A stretch of DNA of 20,192 nucleotides. Origin: Candidatus Daviesbacteria bacterium RIFCSPLOWO2_02_FULL_41_8. GTDB lineage: Bacteria > Patescibacteriota > Microgenomatia > Daviesbacterales > UBA10151. The notes under the pieces are model-generated. The model ran no database searches. It was not told where the DNA came from and saw only the letters and a list, made by a program, of their open reading frames with translations. Of this stretch, positions 6,799-14,059 are shown one piece after another. Location of the stretch: NCBI GenBank assembly GCA_001777455.1, contig MFDZ01000029.1:30825-51016 (forward strand), given 5' to 3'. The number at the start of each line of letters is the position of its first letter. The stretch's first letter is position 1. Position numbers and translations under genes: made by a program.

Positions 6799-9339
6799 AC
6801 TTTTCTTGGGTAATCCATTACTATTTAGTGGTTCATTTACCTCTTTAGAAGATTCTGTCTTACTGCTTTCTTGACTTATTTTGTTTACCTCAACAGCAGG
6901 TTTTTGGTAGACAATTGCATGGTTTTTTCTTGAAGCCTCAATAAGTTTTTCGATCTTTTTTTCATCTTTTTTAAGAGGATTATAAATAGTTTCACCGGAG
7001 TATGGTTCTTCTGGTTCAAGTGCGGATACCTTTATATAAAAATTGTATTTAGGTAAGTTAGAAATATCTCCTTTAGTTATGTAGGGGGCAAATTGGGCTA
7101 ACATTAAATCTTCATCAATCGGATTTGCACTTCTGAAACAAACAACAGTTGTAACGTTAGCTAAAATTACATTAACAATATTTCTGTCCTGCTGTTGGGA
7201 GGTAGTTTGTTCTGCCATAATAACTCTTAATTTATATTTCCTGCCTTCTGACAACATCTTGGTAAATGACTGGGTTGCAAAGTTTTGAAACTCGTCAATA
7301 TATAAGTAGAAGGGTTTCCTGTCGGATTCTTTTATATTAGCTCTCTTAAGTGCTGCCTGTTGAATCTTGGTCATAATAGTTGTCCCCAAAAGTCTGGAAG
7401 TATCCTCACCTAACTTTCCCTGTGATAAATTACAAATAACAATTTTTCCTGAATTCATAATCTCACTAAAGTTTATGGTAGATCTTCTCTGTTCTAATAT
7501 TCTTTTAGCAGTAGGAGAAAATAGAAATCTTCCTATCTTTGCTGTTACACCACCAACCATTTTAACTACCTGATAATCACCAGCTCTGCCAAACTCAAAC
7601 TTCCAGAAGTTCTTTAAGTTTTCATCTTTTAATTTAGCAATTACCTGTTTCTGGAAAGGAGGGTTATTTAACAAATCATAGACAGTGAATATAGTTCTGT
7701 CTTCAACAGTAAAGGCAGTATAAATTGCATTTCTTAAAACATATTCAATCCTGTGTGCATTTGTATTTTCTTCTCTGGAAAATACTTTTCTGAATAAAGA
7801 TATTACACCCTCTGCTACAACTTCTTTTTCCAACTCTGCTTCATCTTCATCAAGTCCGGGAGTAAGTTCCAGCAGGTTGATTCCGATGGGATATTTTAAA
7901 TCAATTGGATTGATAAAGACTAGATCATTTAACCTATCTTTTGGAATAATGGAAATTAAATCATCTGCTGCATCTCCGTGAGGATCTAAAAAAGCCATAC
8001 CACGGCCATCTTCAATGTCGTGCTTGGCCATTGAAAACATCATGGTAGTTTTTCCTGAACCTGTCCTACCTATAATATACATGTGAGTTTCTCTTTCCTC
8101 TTCTGTTAGCCCAATTAGTGTAGTAGTTCCGCCGTAATGATTATTACCAAAAGAAACATCCATTTTTCTTCCTTTTTTAAGAGAAAGAGGAGCAGGTAGG
8201 GTCTTACTGTGAGATTTAACTAAATTTTCAGTATTGGTCATGCTGGCATAGGGAAAATGGTAAATACCGGAAACTTCAGATATTGAAAGTACAGAATTAT
8301 TTGTAAATGAAAGTAAACGCTTTTTGAAAACAAAAAACAGATATTTCTTAACCCTATCTATATTCAGATATCTTTTGGAAACTAAAGCCTGATAACCATT
8401 AGATGAGAAAGTTGAGAATGCAGACTTAAAACCCTGTTGCCTGTCAGCTAAATCATCTTTATCTTTAAAGATCATTAATAACCTTATTGTTGTTTCAAAT
8501 AAAGGCTGGTTAATTTTGGAATCAATTAAACTGACTGCTTCCATCTCTGAGGGAGACTTTGTGTGAGGAACACTATACAAATTAAATAAAAGTCCTTTTA
8601 AAAAGCCGGGGGTTCTTAAATATTTAATCACATCACCATTTGAAGCAATAAGTTTTGAAATCTTTTTTGTATTGCTGGTTTTGCTAGGACTCAAAACTAT
8701 CTGCAAAGAAATTAGATCCTGTGGATTTAGTTTAGTCATCATGCCGGTAATGTAGGCAATAGGATCATACATAGAAAGCTCGGATTGTTTCTTAAGAGAA
8801 AAGGCAAAATGCTTTGAAAGTTTAAATTCCATTATCTTGTAGAAATACTTTTTCAGGTTATTTGTATTATCAGGTAAATATTCATTGACAGTCTTAACCC
8901 CTAAATGAGGAAGGTAGGACAATAAACTTTTTCTTAATGTATTAACTTGTTTAGGAGAAGTCCTGATTATGTATCTTATACCTTGATTTTGGGTTGAAAC
9001 TATCTCAAGAGAAAATCTCGTCTTTTTCCCTAAAATCTTATCTATAAATGATCTTTGATTACCAAGAGAATGAATAATTGAGAAGAGTTGATCTGTTGTA
9101 TACGATTCTTGTTCTGTAAAAGAGGGCGGAGTAAGCTCTAAAAGAATAGAGGTTTCATTTAATGATTTTCTGATACTTAGGAGCTTGCGAAGAATAAAAA
9201 CAATTACAATTAATCCAACCAAGGAATAGATTAACGGAACGAATGATGAATACTGAGAAATAATTGAATCTGTTTCTAATTGAAACGAATTAAAAATGTT
9301 GTCTAGTAAATAATCAGCCCGAAGTTTCTGAATGTCCAT
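6784..9339 (-). CDS. VirD4/TraD-like type IV coupling ATPase
   Basis: This 851-aa protein has one N-terminal membrane helix (about residues 33-50, SFVPLIYSLVGLIVIVFIL), a ~350-residue variable region, then a RecA-like motor. Walker A is GRTGSGKTT at residues 424-432, LDPHGD follows at 451-456, and the Walker B is YIDEFQNF around 682-686, followed by SEGRKYKLRVIMAEQTTSQ, typical of VirD4/TraG coupling proteins. Such proteins pump DNA or deliver substrates across the membrane during conjugation. The C-terminal ~50 residues are hydrophilic and Ser/Lys/Glu-rich. GGAAGAGAG just before the ATG is a plausible ribosome binding site. No other secretion-channel gene (VirB4, VirB6) is in the window. A HerA/FtsK-like role in DNA translocation is the alternative. 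Confidence 0.85.
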   Translation of the reverse strand: MDIQKLRADYLLDNIFNSFQLETDSIISQYSSFVPLIYSLVGLIVIVFILRKLLSIRKSLNETSILLELTPPSFTEQESYTTDQLFSIIHSLGNQRSFIDKILGKKTRFSLEIVSTQNQGIRYIIRTSPKQVNTLRKSLLSYLPHLGVKTVNEYLPDNTNNLKKYFYKIMEFKLSKHFAFSLKKQSELSMYDPIAYITGMMTKLNPQDLISLQIVLSPSKTSNTKKISKLIASNGDVIKYLRTPGFLKGLLFNLYSVPHTKSPSEMEAVSLIDSKINQPLFETTIRLLMIFKDKDDLADRQQGFKSAFSTFSSNGYQALVSKRYLNIDRVKKYLFFVFKKRLLSFTNNSVLSISEVSGIYHFPYASMTNTENLVKSHSKTLPAPLSLKKGRKMDVSFGNNHYGGTTTLIGLTEEERETHMYIIGRTGSGKTTMMFSMAKHDIEDGRGMAFLDPHGDAADDLISIIPKDRLNDLVFINPIDLKYPIGINLLELTPGLDEDEAELEKEVVAEGVISLFRKVFSREENTNAHRIEYVLRNAIYTAFTVEDRTIFTVYDLLNNPPFQKQVIAKLKDENLKNFWKFEFGRAGDYQVVKMVGGVTAKIGRFLFSPTAKRILEQRRSTINFSEIMNSGKIVICNLSQGKLGEDTSRLLGTTIMTKIQQAALKRANIKESDRKPFYLYIDEFQNFATQSFTKMLSEGRKYKLRVIMAEQTTSQQQDRNIVNVILANVTTVVCFRSANPIDEDLMLAQFAPYITKGDISNLPKYNFYIKVSALEPEEPYSGETIYNPLKKDEKKIEKLIEASRKNHAIVYQKPAVEVNKISQESSKTESSKEVNEPLNSNGLPKKSSVYA

Positions 9340-9416
9340 TTTACTCTCTTCCGGACAGTACGAACTTTATAGCAGAAAGAGCATTATAAGTAAAGAAAAA
9401 CTTACCTTTTTCATAC

Positions 9417-9463
9417 TTGACAACTGTGCATATTTACATATATACTAGGCATATATGCACAGT
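9417..9463 (+). promoter_or_regulatory. Promoter with inverted-repeat operator for the 119-aa ORF and recombinase
   Basis: TTGACA (9417-9422) and TATACT (9441-9446) are 18 bp apart. An 11-bp perfect inverted repeat, ACTGTGCATAT (9423-9433) and ATATGCACAGT (9453-9463), brackets the -10 box, so a bound repressor would block the promoter. The second arm lies within GCATATATGC (9449-9458), itself a palindrome. On the other strand TATAAT (complement of 9383-9388) could serve the VirD4-like gene. The inverted repeat could also be a recombinase binding site. Confidence 0.6.
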
Positions 9464-9479
9464 AGCTTCAGGATGAAAT

Positions 9480-9839
9480 ATGGAGAATCTTAACCTACAA
9501 CTCTTCGGTGAAAATAGCTTAGAAATCAATCCTCCAGAGGAATTAAATAACACTGAATCTCTACCTAAAAGCCCTGTACCAACTCCAGATCCTATAAAAG
9601 AATTTGAGAATGTAATAGCTACCATTTTTCCTACTAATCAAGAGGAAAATAAACTTCATAAAGCCAGAGGAATTCTGGGCGAATCAGCCAGGGATTACAC
9701 AGATGAGGAATTAAATTACTTAGTGACCGATTTTGAATATTTGGTTGATACTTGGCTTGATTTATTTGAGAAAAGAGTGTTCCAAGGTAAAACCCTAAAG
9801 GAACTTGTAGGAGAATCTGCCAATGGAAATACAAAATAG
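9480..9839 (+). CDS. Unknown 119-aa protein upstream of the recombinase
   Basis: I do not recognise this family. The first ~45 residues are Pro/Asn/Glu-rich and probably disordered (PPEELNNTESLPKSPVPTP). Residues 48-115 look helical (ARGILGESARDYTDEELNYL, then EYLVDTWLDLFEKRVFQGKT). There is no membrane segment and no clear DNA-binding motif. AGGA lies eight bases before the ATG. It overlaps the recombinase start by 17 bases, so the two are almost certainly co-transcribed and coupled, which suggests an accessory or directionality role. That role is inferred from context only. Confidence 0.7.
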   Translation: MENLNLQLFGENSLEINPPEELNNTESLPKSPVPTPDPIKEFENVIATIFPTNQEENKLHKARGILGESARDYTDEELNYLVTDFEYLVDTWLDLFEKRVFQGKTLKELVGESANGNTK

Positions 9840-11424
9840 CTCTAAACCTAAAAATGCTGTTGTCTATATTCGAGTATCCTCTGAAGAACAGGTTGAAAAT
9901 TACTCTTTGGGAACTCAAGAGGAGATTTGTAGAAGAGAAGCAGCTCGAAGAGGCTATGAAGTCTTAGAGATTTTTAAAGAAGAAGGTAAATCTGCCAAAA
10001 ACATTACTGGTAGGCCAGTTCTAATCCAGCTACTTGAATATTGCAGAAAAAATAAAAGGAATATTAGTGCTTTCCTAGTTTATAGACTAGATAGGGTGGC
10101 TAGACAAACTTCTGATTATTTAGCTATCAGAAAGAAGCTATCAGAATGTGAGATCATCTTAATATCTGCTTCTGAGCCAACAGGTAACTCTCCCGCAGAA
10201 AAGTTTTTAGAAACAATGTTGGCTGGCTTTGCCCAGATGGATAATGATGTTAAAAGTGAGAGATCAAAGAATGGCTTAAGAGCAAGATTTCTGGCAGGAA
10301 TTCGTACAGGTCCAGCTGCATTTGGATATAGGAGTGAAAATGGTTATGTAGTTAAAGATCCCAGGTCTTTTGACAAGTTAAAACAGGCCTGGGAATTAAT
10401 GGCAACTGGCACTAAAACCTTAAGAGAAATGGCTCAAATCATGAATTATTGGGGACTTCGTCAATCTATTAAAGGAAAACAATACCCAATGATAATCCAA
10501 AATGTTGGCAGAATGTTCAGAAACAAATTCTATATGGGAATTTTGACCTCGGAGAAGTATCCGGAAGAAGTTAGAGGTCAACATCCTCCAATGGTCACTG
10601 AGGAGCTATTCTACCGAGTACAAGCGATTCTAGACGGCAGAAATACCAATTTAGCAGCTCCTTCGGCTAAAAGGATTATAGATAACCCTGACTTTCCTTT
10701 AAGAGGAATCGTCAGTTGTGGTAGGTGTGGCAGAAATTTTACTGGTGCTTGGAGTAAACAACACAGATATGCTTATTATTTTTGTAGATATCGTTGTACC
10801 AATGAATCAGTACCTAGAGATAAAGTAGAACAGGATTTAACTGATCTACTAAGAAAAATTACACCTACTACTCAGTGCCTTGAATTATTTATTGCCTTAC
10901 TTCGTAGAAACTATATGAAAAGGATAGTAATTCTCAAAAAAAGAAAAGAGGAGGCTGATACTGAGTTGACTAAGCTTTATAGCCAAAGACAAACTTTAAT
11001 TGAGAAAAATTTAGCTGGTATATATCCAGATGAGATCTTTAAGGAACAAAATGCCATCATAGAGGAAAAGATTATTTCTGTAAGAGCAACCAAAGATGAC
11101 AGCCTATTGCAAAAATATAATCTTGAAGAAACCGTGAAATTTATGAAAAGTTTCTTTGTAGACTTGGGTAATACGTATCTAAAATCAAGCCTAACACAGA
11201 AGAAAGCACTCCTGAGTTCGATATTTAACTCAAAACTGTCTTGGAGCTATCCTGGCTTTTCGAACTCACAGATTAGCCCTATATATCAATCTATTCGACA
11301 CTTTGATGAACAAAGCATCACCCTTGGTGCCACAGCCTGGAATCGAACCCGGATAAAACGCTCTTCAGGCGTCCGCCGTGACCAACTTGGCTACTGTGGC
11401 AATTTACAAAAATTCTCTGTTTGA
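9823..11424 (+). CDS. Large serine recombinase (site-specific integrase)
   Basis: The N-terminal resolvase domain (about residues 12-155) has YIRVSSEEQ, with the catalytic Ser at position 19 and Arg17, and FLVYRLDRVAR around 84-94. A recombinase domain follows (about 165-275, containing RARFLAGIRTGPAAFGYR and FRNKFYMGIL). Next come a zinc ribbon with CGRC at 299-302 and Cys321/Cys325, and a coiled coil around 365-425. Such enzymes cut both DNA strands at short att sites to integrate or excise elements. The ~500-residue core is of normal length. The last ~32 residues (from about 502) are encoded by the antisense strand of tRNA-Phe and its flank, so the gene's 3' end lies in the presumed attachment site. 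It is the best marker for an integrated element to the left. Confidence 0.92.
   Translation: MEIQNSSKPKNAVVYIRVSSEEQVENYSLGTQEEICRREAARRGYEVLEIFKEEGKSAKNITGRPVLIQLLEYCRKNKRNISAFLVYRLDRVARQTSDYLAIRKKLSECEIILISASEPTGNSPAEKFLETMLAGFAQMDNDVKSERSKNGLRARFLAGIRTGPAAFGYRSENGYVVKDPRSFDKLKQAWELMATGTKTLREMAQIMNYWGLRQSIKGKQYPMIIQNVGRMFRNKFYMGILTSEKYPEEVRGQHPPMVTEELFYRVQAILDGRNTNLAAPSAKRIIDNPDFPLRGIVSCGRCGRNFTGAWSKQHRYAYYFCRYRCTNESVPRDKVEQDLTDLLRKITPTTQCLELFIALLRRNYMKRIVILKKRKEEADTELTKLYSQRQTLIEKNLAGIYPDEIFKEQNAIIEEKIISVRATKDDSLLQKYNLEETVKFMKSFFVDLGNTYLKSSLTQKKALLSSIFNSKLSWSYPGFSNSQISPIYQSIRHFDEQSITLGATAWNRTRIKRSSGVRRDQLGYCGNLQKFSV
11325..11400 (-). tRNA. tRNA-Phe (anticodon GAA)
   Basis: A 76-nt cloverleaf with encoded CCA. 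The acceptor stem is GCCACAG/CTGTGGC, the discriminator is A, and the anticodon stem is GACGC/GCGTT with loop CTGAAGA, giving anticodon GAA. The T loop is TTCGATT. Unusual points: the D stem has only three good pairs, the T stem has a G-A mismatch in its middle, and position 37 is G instead of the usual A of tRNA-Phe. It lies antisense to the 3' end of the recombinase. The HNH gene upstream stops at bases 8-10 of the tRNA. Confidence 0.88.
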
Positions 11425-11864
11425 GAATGGCAATTAGGACATAAGAAACATAGATTCTCAGGTCTATTATCTAATGGATTGCTATTAATATGCTCTACCT
11501 CCAACCGTACTGGCTTATTCCTCCATTTCGATATTTGACATATATTACATTTATACTCTCTGCCTATTTCTAAAAGCGCCCTTTTTAATAATTTTCCCCT
11601 TGCTCTTATTCCATCCCTCTGAACTATTAGTATTTGTTGAGGTGTTTTCTTAGCTGATCCGCCAACATGATTTTTACCCTGATTCCAAGCTTGCCCCAAA
11701 AAATGAGAATTATCTATCCGGTAATACTTAATCCTACCAATCAGATACGTTCTTAAAGCACCCGATGTTAAAGACGCCCCCAGTGACCGCATTACCCCCA
11801 ACATTGAAACATTAGCCCTCACAGCCTTTTCTAAAACCTCTTTGGTGTATTTTAGCTTTGACAC
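11391..11864 (-). CDS. HNH endonuclease
   Basis: The C-terminal half of this 157-aa protein is a clear HNH nuclease: paired zinc-binding cysteines CNIC (106-109) and CPNC (142-145), the VEHIN motif with catalytic His125, then NPLDNRPENLCFLCPNCHSQT. The N-terminal half (YTKEVLEKAVRANVSMLGVM, then YRIDNSHFLG) resembles the small helix-turn-helix region that precedes HNH domains in phage and mobile endonucleases. It starts with GTG at 11864, six bases after a perfect TATAAT, so the mRNA is probably leaderless. Its TAG stop is formed by bases 8-10 of tRNA-Phe, so gene and tRNA overlap and may be transcribed together. A homing or element-defence role is possible but not shown. Confidence 0.85.
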   Translation of the reverse strand: MSKLKYTKEVLEKAVRANVSMLGVMRSLGASLTSGALRTYLIGRIKYYRIDNSHFLGQAWNQGKNHVGGSAKKTPQQILIVQRDGIRARGKLLKRALLEIGREYKCNICQISKWRNKPVRLEVEHINSNPLDNRPENLCFLCPNCHSQTENFCKLPQ

Positions 11865-11870
11865 CTAATC

Positions 11871-11876
11871 ATTATA
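11871..11876 (-). promoter_or_regulatory. -10 box of the HNH gene (leaderless-type)
   Basis: A perfect TATAAT (complement of 11871-11876) is exactly six bases before the GTG start, placing the expected transcription start at the start codon. TGGGCA, 17 bp further upstream, is a weak -35 candidate. Confidence 0.55.
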
Positions 11877-11946
11877 ACAATCGTCAGGCGCCTTGCCCAT
11901 ACCTCCATTATTTATTCCTATTTTTAATGTACTAACGGATTTTACA

Positions 11947-12150
11947 TCATTTCTTAAAGAAATTGAAGAGAAGGATAAGTATAACGGAAGTTACAATGGT
12001 TGAAATAAAAGGAATATAGATTCTAAAGCCCAGCTTGTCCAAATAAATATCCCCCGGAATTCTCGGCAAACGGGGCATCAGATTAAACAATAACCCCAAA
12101 ATTAAAAAGACCACTGCTGAAAGCGAAAAGATTTTTCCAATGTCTTGCAT
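11947..12150 (-). CDS. DUF2905 family small membrane protein
   Basis: The 67-aa product has two membrane helices (about residues 10-26 and 47-64) joined by the family's signature loop, LPRIPGDIYLDKLGFRIYIP. DUF2905 proteins are widespread small membrane proteins of unknown function with this RLPGDI-type loop. The length is typical. It lies 44 bp downstream of glmS on the same strand, with a hairpin in between, so it may be partly co-transcribed with glmS. Confidence 0.85.
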   Translation of the reverse strand: MQDIGKIFSLSAVVFLILGLLFNLMPRLPRIPGDIYLDKLGFRIYIPFISTIVTSVILILLFNFFKK

Positions 12151-12160
12151 ATTTGTATGG

Positions 12161-12181
12161 ATCCCGTATCAAGTACGGGAT
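12161..12181. terminator. Inverted repeat downstream of glmS
   Basis: ATCCCGTA (12161-12168), loop TCAAG, TACGGGAT (12174-12181). It lies 13 bases after the glmS stop codon on the minus strand. No U-run follows, so it may be a weak terminator or a dispersed palindromic repeat rather than a classical intrinsic terminator. Confidence 0.45.
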
Positions 12182-12194
12182 AACAGAAGTCCTG

Positions 12195-13988
12195 TCATTT
12201 AACGGTCACGCTTTTGGCAATATTTCTGGGTTTATCGACATTATGCCCTAACTCTACAGCCAGATAATAAGCAAAAAGCTGAAGCGGAATTATATTCATA
12301 ATGGCGGATGTTTCACCTGTGTCCGGCACCGGAATGTGATAATCAAACCCGGCGGAAGGAGTGGGGGAAATGCCGATCACTGTGGCACCCCTGGCTTTCA
12401 CCTGGTTCACAGCATTAAGCACGTCATCCTTGGCTATATCTTTTGATATTACCACTATAACCGGCACGCCTTTTTCCATCAAAGTAATGGCGTAATGTTT
12501 CAAATCTCCGGCCGGAATACCGTGGGCATGGATGTATGATCCTTCTATTATTTTAACCATCCCTTCTTTGACAATATTAAAATTTTGGTATTTTCCGAGC
12601 AAAAAGATATCCTTGGATTTAGCCAACATTTTCGCCAAACTTTTAATAGCTTCTAAATTAGTACCGGTGTTTAAGTATTTATCCATTTCTTCCGATAAAA
12701 CTTTTAGGTTTTGTTGGCCTTCCGGCGCTTTTCCCTGAACAATTTTAGAAAGTAAATACCCCCAGGCAATCTGGGAAGTAAAAACCTTGGTGGACATCAC
12801 GCAAATTTCCGGCCCGGCGTGTGAAGCAAACGGGTAATCGGAAAGCCTACTCATAGTAGAGCCCGGCATATTAACATAAGAGGCAATCTTTAAGCCTTTT
12901 TTCTTGGCAACTTCCAGAACCTCTAAAACATCTGCTGTTTCCCCGGACTGCGAAGGGACAATCATCAGGTCTCCTTTACCGAGCAGATCATAATATTCAT
13001 AAATATCTGCGCCTATGACGCTTTCAGCTTTAATTTTGCCGAACACCCGGAGGTAAAAAGCTATCTGGGAAGCGGCAATACCGGCTGTACCCGAACCAAT
13101 GGTATAAACATCTTTAGCTTTTTTAAGCTGACTAACAAAATCCTCATACAAACTGAAGTCTTGACTTATCACCTGGTTAATAACATAAGGACTCTCGTGA
13201 ATCTCCTTAAGCATAAAATGATCATAGCCTTCCTTATCCACCTTACTGCTTTTAAAATCAATTTTTTCCGGGCGGACAGGCAAAATCTTCCCGGATTTAA
13301 TATCTGTAATTTCCAACCGGCCGTTGTAGCTGACCATCTGACCATTGTTCAGGATAATAACTTTTTTAACGTGCGGGGCAAAAGAAAGAGTATCTGAAGA
13401 AAGAAAAATCTCCTTATCATTCAGACCAATTACCAAAGGCGAACCGTTCCTGGCGGCAAAAATATGGCCGTCTTTTGTCAAAATAATAATGGTATTGCGT
13501 CCTTCCAGCTCCAAAAAAGCCTCTCTTACAGCTTCCTTAATTTTATCTGACAGCTGACGACTGACGACTGACGACTTCATCTTATCTTCTATCAACCGGA
13601 CAATGACTTCCGTATCTGTTTCAGATTCAAATTTGTAACCTTTTTTCATGAGGCTGGCTTTTAGCTCCTGATAATTCTCTACAATGCCGTTTTGGGCCAG
13701 AGCAAAGCTTTTGTCGGTAGAAAAGTGGGGATGGGCATTAGTTTCAGAGATGCCGCCGTGTGTGGCCCAACGGGTATGGCCGATGCCTGTACGGGAGTCC
13801 AGGGTTATTAGTTCGGAGTTCAGAGAATTTAAATCTCCGATTGCCCCTGTTTTTTTCTCAAGTTTAATTTGGTCTGCCACCACAGCAATACCCCAAGAGT
13901 CATAACCACGGTATTCCAGCCTTTTCAGGCCTTCCAGGATGATTTCAGGGGCATTTTTAGGGCCGGAGTAACCAAATATTCCACACAT
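12195..13988 (-). CDS. glmS: Glutamine--fructose-6-phosphate aminotransferase
   Basis: GlmS makes glucosamine-6-phosphate from fructose-6-phosphate and glutamine, the first step to UDP-GlcNAc for peptidoglycan. The 597-aa chain is full length. It starts MCGIFGYSG with the nucleophile Cys just after Met1, then GIGHTRWATHG and AQNGIVENYQELK in the glutaminase domain. Two SIS sugar-binding domains follow, the first with YTIGSGTAGIAA and PSQSGETADVLEVL and the second with LLGKYQNFNIVKEGMVKIIEGSYIHAHGIPAGDLKH. The C-terminus, PRNIAKSVTVK, is canonical. A short 7-bp tandem repeat sits inside the coding region (13554-13574). TATAAT six bases before the ATG indicates a leaderless transcript, so there is no room for a glmS ribozyme. 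Confidence 0.97.
   Translation of the reverse strand: MCGIFGYSGPKNAPEIILEGLKRLEYRGYDSWGIAVVADQIKLEKKTGAIGDLNSLNSELITLDSRTGIGHTRWATHGGISETNAHPHFSTDKSFALAQNGIVENYQELKASLMKKGYKFESETDTEVIVRLIEDKMKSSVVSRQLSDKIKEAVREAFLELEGRNTIIILTKDGHIFAARNGSPLVIGLNDKEIFLSSDTLSFAPHVKKVIILNNGQMVSYNGRLEITDIKSGKILPVRPEKIDFKSSKVDKEGYDHFMLKEIHESPYVINQVISQDFSLYEDFVSQLKKAKDVYTIGSGTAGIAASQIAFYLRVFGKIKAESVIGADIYEYYDLLGKGDLMIVPSQSGETADVLEVLEVAKKKGLKIASYVNMPGSTMSRLSDYPFASHAGPEICVMSTKVFTSQIAWGYLLSKIVQGKAPEGQQNLKVLSEEMDKYLNTGTNLEAIKSLAKMLAKSKDIFLLGKYQNFNIVKEGMVKIIEGSYIHAHGIPAGDLKHYAITLMEKGVPVIVVISKDIAKDDVLNAVNQVKARGATVIGISPTPSAGFDYHIPVPDTGETSAIMNIIPLQLFAYYLAVELGHNVDKPRNIAKSVTVK
13554..13574. repeat. In-frame 7-bp tandem repeat inside glmS
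   Basis: Three perfect tandem copies of CTGACGA on the + strand encode SSVVSRQ in GlmS, between the MKSSV start of the segment and the KEAVREAF helix in the glutaminase domain. Because 21 bp is a multiple of three, the reading frame is kept. Confidence 0.8.
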
Positions 13989-13994
13989 TGAGAA

Positions 13995-14000
13995 ATTATA
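13995..14000 (-). promoter_or_regulatory. -10 box of glmS (leaderless-type)
   Basis: TATAAT (complement of 13995-14000) lies six bases before the glmS ATG and is preceded by TGA, forming an extended -10 (TGnTATAAT). No good -35 is visible. Confidence 0.6.
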
Positions 14001-14021
14001 TCACGAAGTGTTTCAACGTTC

Positions 14022-14036
14022 TCCGCCACAGGCGGA
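14022..14036. repeat. Small hairpin between the sigma-like gene and glmS
   Basis: TCCGCC-ACA-GGCGGA forms a six-pair stem. The same stem with a TTT loop occurs at 5166-5180, so this may be a small dispersed repeat in the genome. Confidence 0.5.
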
Positions 14037-14059
14037 CAAATAATGTCTTACAGATTCTT

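Noticed and set aside
1..9800. Left attachment site: a second copy of the tRNA-Phe 3' end
   Set aside because: None was found by eye; the left end of the element is probably outside the window, or the shared core is too short to see.
13989..14059. glmS ribozyme upstream of glmS
   Set aside because: The -10 box is six bases before the ATG, leaving no 5' leader, and no ribozyme-like core is visible.
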